This document shows positions 1-5,504 of a DNA stretch of 5,981 nucleotides, piece by piece. Each line of letters starts with the position of its first letter. Position 1 is the first letter of the stretch. This DNA comes from Thermoplasmata archaeon (GTDB lineage Archaea > Thermoplasmatota > Thermoplasmata > SG8-5): positions 1-5,981 of the forward strand of contig JAGLQM010000052.1 in the NCBI GenBank assembly GCA_023136815.1, read 5' to 3'. The notes under the pieces were generated by a model. The model did not search any database. It saw nothing but the letters and a program-made list of their open reading frames with translations, and was not told the origin of the DNA. The translations under genes and the position numbers were made by a program.

Positions 1-42
1 AAACCAGGTATGGTTTTCGAGTTAGATGAGACGCAGATTTGA
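1..42 (+). CDS. Possible C-terminal end of an upstream gene (partial)
   Basis: Frame 1 is open from the window edge and reads KPGMVFELDETQI before a TGA at 40-42. The residue mix looks protein-like, whereas the other two forward frames stop within about 30 bases. With only 13 residues the family cannot be named. If real, its stop codon lies inside the repeat at 38-70, so that repeat would sit at a gene's 3' end, as does the copy at 1860-1892. It could equally be chance. Confidence 0.3.
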   Translation, partial: KPGMVFELDETQI

Positions 43-70
43 CAAAGACAATGGGTACTTAAATGTCAAA
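38..70 (-). repeat. 33-bp repeat, copy 1 (inverted relative to copy 2)
   Basis: Read on the minus strand, this stretch is TTTGACATTTAAGT, ten variable bases, then TTTGTCAAA. The same arrangement occurs on the plus strand at 1860-1892, and 26 of 33 positions match. Each copy is itself a palindrome in outline, with TTTGACA and TGTCAAA arms separated by 19 bases. The two copies flank the tandem kaiC-like genes. It could be a regulator binding site, a 3'-end stem-loop, or the end of a small mobile unit. No transposase is present to favour the last. Confidence 0.7.
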
Positions 71-207
71 TTTACGTTATATGCCAGATACCAGCCAAGT
101 ACTTATCTTTTCTGGGTGGTGGCCCTGCCAGTGTCACATAATACGACAAAACGGCAAATCCTTGATTCACCCTAATGCCATGCAATTTATCCAGTTATAT
201 CTCGTTT

Positions 208-226
208 GGATTGAATAAGTCAATCC
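208..226. repeat. Perfect 7-bp palindrome with 5-base spacer upstream of the kaiC promoter
   Basis: GGATTGA at 208-214 and TCAATCC at 220-226 are exact reverse complements around ATAAG. The element lies just upstream of the putative TATA boxes of the first kaiC-like gene. That position suits an activator or repressor site; no T-run follows, so a terminator is less likely. Chance occurrence of a 7-bp palindrome in about 240 non-coding bases is possible. Confidence 0.4.
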
Positions 227-230
227 TCGC

Positions 231-283
231 CCAAAACCATTATATCCTGTGTTATCTATATAAGTCACACTAGTCAGGATGAT
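231..283 (+). promoter_or_regulatory. Archaeal promoter region and ribosome binding site for the kaiC-like pair
   Basis: Two TATA-like elements precede the gene. ATTATATC at 239-246 follows a BRE-like CCAAAA at 231-236 and predicts transcription from about 268, leaving a leader of roughly 19 bases. TCTATATA at 255-262 would predict a start near 285, almost leaderless. The leader contains AGGATGAT at 276-283, close to the GGTGAT core of the archaeal Shine-Dalgarno sequence and 3 bases before ATG 287. This favours the upstream TATA box and ATG 287 as start. Confidence 0.55.
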
Positions 284-286
284 TTG

Positions 287-1129
287 ATGGGATACAATAT
301 ACGAAGAGTGCCAACCGGGGTTCCGGATTTTGATGCAATAATCAAGGGAGGAATACCTGAAGGTTCCGTCGTAATGCTTCTTGGTGATATCGGTTCTGGC
401 CAGCATGAATTCGTTTACACTTCTGCATATACTTTGGCAACTGTCAAGGAGAAGCCCTATCTCGGGGAAAGTATGCTTGGCTCTTTCTGCGATTTTGAGG
501 CATTGCCAGATCAAATATGTTATGTAACATTCTCCAGGTCAAAACAGGACATAATGCGGGAGATTGCCACCAGCTTTGACAGGCCATTCTATAATGTGTT
601 GTCCAGAAAGATGAAATTTAAAGATTTTAGTGCCCATTATTTCAAGAAAAGCCTTGTTCCATCTTCATGGACCGGGAAAGATAATGGCGGTTCTCTATTT
701 GCCAGCACTCCTAAAGAGAATGTGCTGGAAGCATTAATTCAATATCTGGATGAGATTCCTAATAATTCCATGGTAATAATTGATTCCCTCACAGATCTTG
801 TAGTGAGTGAAAATATTGATATTGCAGACCTGGTGAATGTGCTGAGAGGCCTCCAACGGGTCTCCAAAAATTGGGGTGGCGTTATTTACATTATACTCAC
901 ACAAAACATCATGGACAAACAATATCAGCAAATGCTGGTTGACAGTGTTGATGGCGTGCTGATATTTGAGTGGTCTCATTTCCACAGGACCAGTAAAAGA
1001 ATCAGGTATATGTACGTGGAAAAATTCATGAGTGTGCTTCCATATCTGGACAATCAAAAATTGTCCAGATTTCCTACCATGGTATCAGCCAATAGGGGAA
1101 TGACTGTGATTAATATGGATCGCTATTAG
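287..1129 (+). CDS. KaiC/RecA-like protein with degenerate ATPase motifs (predicted pseudo-ATPase)
   Basis: A 280-residue protein with the KaiC-family opening TGVPDFDAIIKGGIPEGSVV (residues 10-29), which matches the TGxxxLDxxLxGGIPxG signature. The P-loop that follows is GDIGSGQH (33-40): the invariant Lys is Gln and the Ser/Thr is His. The KaiC catalytic pair EE after the second strand is replaced by Ser-Arg (VTFSRS, S83-R84). A Walker B-like strand VIID survives (163-166), followed by SLTDL. The fold is therefore kept while nucleotide hydrolysis, and probably tight ATP binding, is lost. The next gene, 16 bases downstream, is an intact paralogue, so an inactive regulatory partner subunit in a mixed ring is a reasonable inference. 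Start: ATG 287 is preferred over the adjacent TTG 284 because AGGATGAT lies 3 bases before it. The molecular target is unknown; KaiC homologues in archaea are mostly linked to signalling. Confidence 0.85.
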   Translation: MGYNIRRVPTGVPDFDAIIKGGIPEGSVVMLLGDIGSGQHEFVYTSAYTLATVKEKPYLGESMLGSFCDFEALPDQICYVTFSRSKQDIMREIATSFDRPFYNVLSRKMKFKDFSAHYFKKSLVPSSWTGKDNGGSLFASTPKENVLEALIQYLDEIPNNSMVIIDSLTDLVVSENIDIADLVNVLRGLQRVSKNWGGVIYIILTQNIMDKQYQQMLVDSVDGVLIFEWSHFHRTSKRIRYMYVEKFMSVLPYLDNQKLSRFPTMVSANRGMTVINMDRY

Positions 1130-1133
1130 ACTT

Positions 1134-1138
1134 GGAGG
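1134..1138 (+). promoter_or_regulatory. Shine-Dalgarno GGAGG that decides the start of the second kaiC-like gene
   Basis: GGAGG ends at 1138. The first ATG at 1140 is only one base away, too close for ribosome placement, while the in-frame ATG at 1146 is 7 bases away, a normal spacing. The motif lies in the short gap after the stop of the first kaiC-like gene, indicating co-transcription with its own ribosome loading. Confidence 0.75.
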
Positions 1139-1145
1139 AATGAAT

Positions 1146-1847
1146 ATGACTGATGAAAAAATATCAACTGGAGTTGCAGGATTGGATGAGATGCTGGGCG
1201 GGGGAATTCCCCAGGGCCAGATAGTCGCACTCATGGGTTCATGCGGTACTGGGAAATCCACAATGTCCCTTCAATATATCTGGAATGGCCTGCAAAAGGG
1301 TGATAAATGTATTTTTATCTCTCTGGAAGAAGATGAAGATGCCATCACAAAGAGCGCACTGGCCTATGGCTGGAATATTCAGCCCCACCTGGAGAATCAA
1401 AACCTGACGCTTGTCAAGCTGGAGCCGTCGGATGCAAAGAGCACTATCAATCGCATTAACAGCGAGTTGCCAAGCTATATCAAGAACAATGGGGTTAAAC
1501 GGGTTGTTTTTGACTCTGTTTCATTACTGAGCATGCTGTTTGACAATGATTCAGATAGAAGAGCCGGTCTGTTCGATCTATGCAAACATATCAAGGATTC
1601 CGACGCAACAGCACTATTCACTGCCGAGGTTAGTTCAGATAATCCAAATATTTCTAGAGATGGCCTGGTGGAATATGTGGCCGACGGTGTTATTTTACTG
1701 CGGTACAACGAAACTTCCGATGGTTCGGACATTCAACTATCGGTTAGAATCGTCAAGATGAGAAGGGCCGATCACTCCCGTAGAATTAAGCCTTACAATA
1801 TCACCAACAATGGAATAGAGGTTCATTCAAAAGCAGAAGTTTTCTAG
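1146..1847 (+). CDS. KaiC-like RecA-superfamily ATPase, intact motifs
   Basis: A single-domain KaiC-type ATPase of 233 residues (235 if ATG 1140 is used). It opens with the family signature STGVAGLDEMLGGGIPQGQ, then Walker A GSCGTGKS (31-38, Lys37). The catalytic glutamate pair lies in ISLEED (E61-E62), and Walker B is VVFD (120-123) followed by SVSLL. Near the C-terminus VEYVADGVILL and VKMRRADHSRRIKPY are the typical last strands of the KaiC domain, ending in the usual NNGIEVH. All key residues for ATP binding and hydrolysis are present. Bacterial KaiC has two such domains; archaeal single-domain relatives usually form rings and take part in signalling, though the substrate here cannot be read from sequence. 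It follows a degenerate paralogue in the same operon, which suggests an active/inactive subunit pair. No DNA-binding or sensory domain is fused to it. Confidence 0.92.
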   Translation: MTDEKISTGVAGLDEMLGGGIPQGQIVALMGSCGTGKSTMSLQYIWNGLQKGDKCIFISLEEDEDAITKSALAYGWNIQPHLENQNLTLVKLEPSDAKSTINRINSELPSYIKNNGVKRVVFDSVSLLSMLFDNDSDRRAGLFDLCKHIKDSDATALFTAEVSSDNPNISRDGLVEYVADGVILLRYNETSDGSDIQLSVRIVKMRRADHSRRIKPYNITNNGIEVHSKAEVF

Positions 1848-1859
1848 ATATTGCCCATG

Positions 1860-1892
1860 TTTGACATTTAAGTTGCATTTACATTTGTCAAA
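1860..1892 (+). repeat. 33-bp repeat, copy 2
   Basis: Plus-strand TTTGACATTTAAGT, ten bases, then TTTGTCAAA. It matches the minus strand of 38-70 at 26 of 33 positions, including both conserved blocks in full and the same 19-base spacing between the palindromic TTTGACA and TGTCAAA arms. It lies 12 bases after the stop of the second kaiC-like gene, between it and the convergent DUF835-like gene. As RNA it could form only a 7-bp stem with a large loop, a weak terminator, so a protein binding site is the likelier reading. Confidence 0.7.
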
Positions 1893-1913
1893 ATTAGGAT
1901 TCATCAGAATGAT

Positions 1914-1922
1914 ATAATTTTT
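1914..1922 (+). terminator. Possible oligo-T termination site for the kaiC-like operon
   Basis: A run of five T (1918-1922) in an AT-rich stretch closes the 74-base convergent gap downstream of the kaiC-like genes. Archaeal RNA polymerase can terminate at such T tracts without a strong hairpin. It overlaps the stop codon of the opposing gene. The tract is short, so support is weak. Confidence 0.3.
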
Positions 1923-2437
1923 CACTCATCAGTCATATCTATTACCTTGTCGAACTCCTTCTTAAGAGTCCCAAGTTGGTCGGGCTCAAGTGAGTCTGTG
2001 CCAATTGGCACGAACAAGGTTGCATTGTTTACCGAAGATAAATCATTAATCTTCTTGATGAACTTGAAAACTTTGTCAAAGCCATTCTCAACAACAAGAT
2101 ACTCGAATCCATCCAGTATGATTGCACTCTTTGAATTATTCTTGACAAAGCTGGCATACATTCTCATCATTTCAAATTCCAGACGGTGAGGATTGATTGT
2201 CTTCTTATCTGCCACTGACGTATCTGTAAGCCAAACAACCTCTGCCTTGGCCATGTCATACTCTTTTTTCAACTTATCCGGAAAGGTTGTTGATATGGAT
2301 AGGCCAATGCTGCCGCTCTTGAGCATTGAAACGAACATCTCGAAGGCAGTTTCTTGCTCATTCGATACAATTAGGTAATTATAGCCTTCATCCAGTGCCT
2401 CCAGAATAGTATCGCATGCCACACATTTTACCTTCAA
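1922..2437 (-). CDS. DUF835-like domain protein, in frame with the upstream RING protein gene
   Basis: A 171-residue protein. The segment from YNYLIVSNEQETAFEMF (19-35) through VVWLTDT (67-73) and SAIILDGFEYLVVENGF (104-120) to NATLFVPIGTDSLEPDQL (138-155) closely resembles the archaeal DUF835 domain. That domain has a RecA/KaiC-like look with a Walker B-type strand (IILDG, D109) but no P-loop. The N-terminus KCVAC (C5, C8) is only half of a zinc-binding site. The reading frame is the same as that of the preceding gene: upstream of TTG 2437 come one ACA codon and the TAA that ends it. The missing CxxC is found just before that stop. The protein is thus probably the C-terminal part of a formerly, or still, continuous polypeptide. 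If made separately, GAGGAGG 11 bases before the TTG could serve as ribosome binding site, with translation coupled to the upstream gene. DUF835 is of unknown function; a signalling role is inferred. Confidence 0.8.
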   Translation of the reverse strand: MKVKCVACDTILEALDEGYNYLIVSNEQETAFEMFVSMLKSGSIGLSISTTFPDKLKKEYDMAKAEVVWLTDTSVADKKTINPHRLEFEMMRMYASFVKNNSKSAIILDGFEYLVVENGFDKVFKFIKKINDLSSVNNATLFVPIGTDSLEPDQLGTLKKEFDKVIDMTDE

Positions 2438-2440
2438 TGT

Positions 2441-2443
2441 TTA
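2441..2443 (-). other. In-frame TAA separating the RING protein from the DUF835-like protein
   Basis: On the minus strand the codons run GAC ATG TAA ACA TTG without any frame change, so the two flanking genes form one open frame broken only by this stop. A CPTC motif lies 10 residues before it and a CVAC motif 5 residues after it, giving C-x2-C-x16-C-x2-C, the spacing of a zinc ribbon. TAA is used for neither selenocysteine (TGA) nor pyrrolysine (TAG). One base change could restore a sense codon (for example GAA, CAA, AAA, TCA or TTA). Confidence 0.85.
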
Positions 2444-3922
2444 CATGTCCTCCTCAATGGAGTTCATCTCTCCGCATGTCGGGCATTGTACATCCATCAT
2501 GATCGGACCTTCGGGCTCGATCTCCACAAGGGCATCACCACAGTTTGTGCAATGCCTTGCTACTTCAGCACAGGTCTCATGGTACAGGTGACCGCATTTA
2601 CACTTTAACAGATCCACATAGTCAGTAATAGACTTGTCACAGACCTTACATGGTGGGCCTGATGGCTTTTCTGACTCTGCTGCTGGCTGTCTGGCAATCT
2701 GCCTTGGCTGTTGTGATTCTGGCTGATTGACTGTAACATTAACACCAGTAGGGGACCCTGTGACTGGCTGTGGAGCCGGTTTCGGTACAACTTTCCTGAC
2801 TGGTGTTCTCAGGTGATCCTGGGGAATATTGGCTGCCTTCTTATCGTAAAGAACCTTGGCCAGTACGCTGAACACAATGGCGCAGACAATGCTGACAATC
2901 CATATGAAAAGGCCGCCCATGAAGAAGTTCGGGGAGATGAATGCGAACATTGTCGGGAAGAAGTAGAACAGTATCAATAATAGAACCATGAGCTTGCTTG
3001 CTACATGGAGCCAGGTTATCTTCAGAGCCTTGTGCCTGAATCTCCTTGGATAACCATACTTGTAATTCGCATGCATTTTTGTTGGCATTGTGGACATGAT
3101 AAATGAACAGGTGAAAATCAGTACGAAAAGAACCTGGGGGTTCTCAATAAAATTGAATGGCTGAAAGGATGCAGTATCAGAGATTGGCAGGCCATTATTC
3201 TGGAAGGTTATAGAGTAAACAGATATTTCTCCGGCCGGGGTTCTTACTATATGGAAACTGCCACTTTCAATTCCAAAGTCATAGAAACTGCTGCTGCTTA
3301 CACGGTAATCCACATGTTTGTACTGGTAAGTGTAAGCGTTCCTGTCAATATGGCCAGGTTCCAGATCACCATGGAATAAAGCATCAATGAACACTTCCGA
3401 CATCAAATTGAAGTCATAGTACGGAATATTTGAACAGCCGCCCCGGAAATACATGAATATCCTTACTGGCGTGTGATTGTTGGTTGCAATGTCATCTACA
3501 TCTGTGAAACCAGAAGCATCAATGCTGATATCTTCAAACTGGTGCAAGGGTGAAAAACTTGTTGTGAATCCTGCAAAGAAATCAGTAGGTGATTCTTCAA
3601 GAAATTGCTCCAGATCACCAATATATCCCTCACTGGGACTGAATCTCAGTTCACTGGAGTCGATTCTGCCAGTGGTGCCTCCTGCCCAGTCACCATCATA
3701 TGTTGCCAATACTGCCCTTCTCAGGTCGCCAGCGGCCCTTCCTCTCAACTCATATGTTAGATGGCCACCGCCATGAAGCTCGGAGAGTCCCAACATTTGA
3801 TAGTCAGTCTTGATTATGACCATGTCTGATGGCATCTGGGCATCTGAACTCATAGGTACAAATGGGACAGCAAGTATCATCACCATTACTATGGCCAGTA
3901 CCAGTATTGAAGAACGCTTCAT
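2441..3922 (-). CDS. Membrane protein with signal peptide, ectodomain, three TM helices and cytoplasmic RING-H2 finger
   Basis: A 493-residue protein from ATG 3922; GTG 3943 and ATG 3940 are in frame, but the TATA box at 3952-3959 puts transcription start near 3930, downstream of both. MKR plus a hydrophobic stretch (6-24) is a signal peptide, with possible cleavage after SDA (26-28). An extracytoplasmic domain of about 230 residues that I cannot assign follows. Three membrane helices lie near 263-279, 310-329 and 334-357. The first loop is very basic (KYGYPRRFRHK), so the tail is cytoplasmic. A Pro/Gln-rich linker (about 373-422) leads to a RING-H2-type cross-brace: C425-x2-C428-x14-C443-x-H445-x2-H448-x2-C451-x6-C458-x2-C461. 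C480-x2-C483 near the end is half of a zinc ribbon, completed by C5/C8 of the next gene in the same frame. A membrane sensor signalling through cytoplasmic zinc domains is an inference; ubiquitin-ligase activity is not shown. Confidence 0.85.
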   Translation of the reverse strand: MKRSSILVLAIVMVMILAVPFVPMSSDAQMPSDMVIIKTDYQMLGLSELHGGGHLTYELRGRAAGDLRRAVLATYDGDWAGGTTGRIDSSELRFSPSEGYIGDLEQFLEESPTDFFAGFTTSFSPLHQFEDISIDASGFTDVDDIATNNHTPVRIFMYFRGGCSNIPYYDFNLMSEVFIDALFHGDLEPGHIDRNAYTYQYKHVDYRVSSSSFYDFGIESGSFHIVRTPAGEISVYSITFQNNGLPISDTASFQPFNFIENPQVLFVLIFTCSFIMSTMPTKMHANYKYGYPRRFRHKALKITWLHVASKLMVLLLILFYFFPTMFAFISPNFFMGGLFIWIVSIVCAIVFSVLAKVLYDKKAANIPQDHLRTPVRKVVPKPAPQPVTGSPTGVNVTVNQPESQQPRQIARQPAAESEKPSGPPCKVCDKSITDYVDLLKCKCGHLYHETCAEVARHCTNCGDALVEIEPEGPIMMDVQCPTCGEMNSIEEDM

Positions 3923-3951
3923 GACTATCAATCCTAACATCACATTATTGG

Positions 3952-3959
3952 TTATAATA
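3952..3959 (-). promoter_or_regulatory. TATA box of the RING membrane protein gene
   Basis: The minus strand reads TATTATAA, preceded by a purine-rich AAAAAGGAAAA that could act as BRE. Transcription would begin near 3930, about 8 bases before ATG 3922. This gives the gene a promoter separate from the deoxyhypusine synthase gene just upstream and argues against the longer GTG start. Confidence 0.5.
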
Positions 3960-3992
3960 GTTTTCCTTTTTGAAACAGATGAGATTCATTAA

Positions 3993-4928
3993 TTAGAATA
4001 TATCAACAACAGCATTCATGATTACCGGAAGCAGGATGGTTGCATCCCCCTCAACAGTCACGTATCTTGCATCCTTCTTGACCTTCCCCCAAGAGACGGC
4101 CTCACGAATTCTGGCTCCTGACAGACTACCGTCATGTTCCACTGCCGTGGTAATATATACCGCCGAGTTCAGGCCACCCCTGAACTGATTCCACCATATT
4201 GTGTGATGTTTTGAGATTCCACCGCCTATCATTAGGGCACCAGTTCTCTCGGCAGTGAAAACTATGTCTGCAAGTTCCTTCTCATCTTTCAGCAGGTCTA
4301 TCTTGAATCCCTTGTGGTCCTGGGCGAACTGCCAGACTTGATAACCAAATGCTCCGTCTGTTATGCCTGGTACGTAAATTGGAATTTCATTCTTCGCAGC
4401 CCAGTAAAGTATAGAATCCTCTGTTCCAACGCGTTTGCCAAATTCCCATGCCAATTCCTTTGTAGATAGTTCTCGTTTGCCTTCATCCCAGAGCTGCTGA
4501 AGAATCGGCGTCATTAGTCGTTCCAGCGCAATTCCATAACTCTCATTTGGCACAAGGATATTGCCCAGTCGATTCACGCCCTCATCAAGAAGAGCCTCGT
4601 CGTCCATATCGAACTCGCCATGAAAGTAATCTTCCTGAATACGAGCCAGATCATGATCCAGCATCCCGCAGGTGGTGATTATCACATCAAACATCTTTGC
4701 CTTGACCATGTCCCGGATGATTCCCCGGGTTCCAGTGGCGATTATGCAGGCCGGAAATGATAGAAAATTAACTGATTTCTCACTGGCAATCATGTCAGCC
4801 AATATCTCTGTGGCAACAGCCAGTTTCTTTGCGGTGAATCCACCAGAATCCCGCATCTGTTGAACAACCTGACTTATGCTCTGGCCCTTCTCGAGTCTCA
4901 TGTCCTGAACCTTTTCATTGAGTTCCAT
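3993..4928 (-). CDS. dys: Deoxyhypusine synthase
   Basis: The enzyme transfers the aminobutyl group of spermidine, with NAD, to a lysine of translation factor aIF5A, the first step of hypusine formation in the cytoplasm. The 311 residues align with the family throughout. MFDVIITTCGMLDHDLAR is the nucleotide-binding region, GVNRLGNILVPNESY the conserved central block, and PGITDGAFG the next. MIGGGISKHH carries the conserved histidine pair (241-242), and EAVSWGK the catalytic lysine K282 with E276 and W280. TVEGDATILLPV closes the fold. Start: ATG 4928 has AGGTGAT 3 bases before it; the in-frame TTG at 4952 is probably upstream of the transcript start. The residue matching human Asp316 is Leu269 (DGSLSGA), which I believe is common in archaeal enzymes. 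It is divergent from the ribosomal operon, so two translation functions share one intergenic region. Confidence 0.96.
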   Translation of the reverse strand: MELNEKVQDMRLEKGQSISQVVQQMRDSGGFTAKKLAVATEILADMIASEKSVNFLSFPACIIATGTRGIIRDMVKAKMFDVIITTCGMLDHDLARIQEDYFHGEFDMDDEALLDEGVNRLGNILVPNESYGIALERLMTPILQQLWDEGKRELSTKELAWEFGKRVGTEDSILYWAAKNEIPIYVPGITDGAFGYQVWQFAQDHKGFKIDLLKDEKELADIVFTAERTGALMIGGGISKHHTIWWNQFRGGLNSAVYITTAVEHDGSLSGARIREAVSWGKVKKDARYVTVEGDATILLPVIMNAVVDIF

Positions 4929-4931
4929 TTT

Positions 4932-4938
4932 ATCACCT
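4932..4938 (-). promoter_or_regulatory. Shine-Dalgarno AGGTGAT fixing the dys start
   Basis: AGGTGAT on the minus strand matches 7 bases of the archaeal consensus GGAGGTGAT and ends 3 bases before ATG 4928. It lies inside the 8-codon extension that would start at TTG 4952, showing that the extension is not translated. Confidence 0.8.
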
Positions 4939-4961
4939 TTTATCCAGTTCAAGGGATGGGG

Positions 4962-4969
4962 ATATATAG
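4962..4969 (-). promoter_or_regulatory. TATA box of dys
   Basis: The minus strand reads CTATATAT with GAAAG about 7 bases upstream as a BRE-like element. The expected transcript start is near 4939, which gives a leader of about 11 bases containing the ribosome binding site. Confidence 0.6.
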
Positions 4970-5080
4970 TATTATCTTTCTACATACATTTCAGACAGGA
5001 ATATTATAGCTGATTTATTATCCTTACATATGCCTCCCAGCTTTAATAAAACTTATTTAGCCAGTGGGATATCGGCTCAA

Positions 5081-5098
5081 CGAAAGCTTATTATATAC
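5081..5098 (+). promoter_or_regulatory. BRE and TATA box of the eL18-uL13-uS9 operon
   Basis: CGAAAG (5081-5086) is a classic archaeal BRE followed by CTTATTATATAC (5087-5098). Transcription would begin near 5120, giving a leader of roughly 18 bases with GGAGG in it. Because this promoter lies within the open frame that begins at ATG 5030, the 36 extra codons are not part of the ribosomal protein. Confidence 0.75.
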
Positions 5099-5124
5099 CT
5101 GGAGATTGGGGGTATCTCACCCAC

Positions 5125-5129
5125 GGAGG
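5125..5129 (+). promoter_or_regulatory. Shine-Dalgarno GGAGG fixing the TTG start of eL18
   Basis: GGAGG lies 8 bases before TTG 5138, an ordinary spacing. It supports the TTG codon as initiator, in agreement with the normal length of the protein family. Confidence 0.8.
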
Positions 5130-5137
5130 GTTCTGAC

Positions 5138-5500
5138 TTGAAGATTAGCAGAAAGACTAACCCAAACCTTGAAGAATTGATATTCGAGTTGAAGAGGCTT
5201 TCCAGAGAAAACGAGGCACCTATCTGGCGCACCGTTGCAAAGAAACTGGAGAAACCAGCAAGGGTTTGGGCCAAGGTAAACATAGCCAGTATTGACAAAC
5301 ATTCTCAGGCAAAGGAGAATATCCTTATCCCGGGTAAATTACTGGGCGTTGGTAATCTTTCCAAGCCAGTTAATGTTGCTGCCTATTCCGCATCAGATAG
5401 TGCAATTAAAAAGGTAGAACAGGCAGGCGGCAAGTTCATGTCTTTCATTGAATTGGCTGCGCAGAACCCAAAGGGAAGTGGGATTAAGATAATGGGGTGA
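5138..5500 (+). CDS. rpl18e: Ribosomal protein eL18 (L18e)
   Basis: A large-subunit ribosomal protein shared by archaea and eukaryotes. The 120 residues begin MKISRKTNPNLEELIFELKR, matching the usual SKTNPRL start of archaeal L18e. Then come APIWRTVAKKLEKPARVWAKVN, ILIPGKLLGVGNLSKPVNVAAY and the terminal NPKGSGIKIMG, all conserved family blocks. The length is standard for archaea. The start is TTG 5138, chosen from GGAGG at 5125-5129, the promoter position and homology; the upstream ATG 5030 would add 36 codons that cover the promoter. It is the first gene of the operon; its stop lies 4 bases before the uL13 start. Confidence 0.96.
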   Translation: MKISRKTNPNLEELIFELKRLSRENEAPIWRTVAKKLEKPARVWAKVNIASIDKHSQAKENILIPGKLLGVGNLSKPVNVAAYSASDSAIKKVEQAGGKFMSFIELAAQNPKGSGIKIMG

Positions 5501-5504
5501 ACTC

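Noticed and set aside
110..145. Hairpin around TGGCCCTGCCA suggesting a small RNA or terminator
   Set aside because: The stem has only 4 base pairs with a 3-base loop, without a T-run or a tRNA-like pattern.
167..514. 115-codon minus-strand open frame across the kaiC promoter
   Set aside because: It covers the promoter and the conserved N-terminus of the KaiC-like protein, with no family features.
38..1892. Insertion sequence bounded by the 33-bp inverted repeats
   Set aside because: No transposase or integrase is encoded between them and no target-site duplication is visible at the edges. The repeats are kept as an observation only.
2072..2085. CTTTGTCAAAG palindrome resembling part of the 33-bp repeat
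   Set aside because: It lies inside the DUF835-like coding sequence, lacks the second block and spacing, and is explained by the codons.
2441..2443. Recoding of the in-frame stop as selenocysteine or pyrrolysine
   Set aside because: The codon is TAA, whereas those residues use TGA and TAG; no recoding element is evident.
5030..5137. N-terminal 36-codon extension of eL18 from ATG 5030
   Set aside because: It overlaps the BRE/TATA promoter and the GGAGG site, and the extra residues do not belong to the L18e family.
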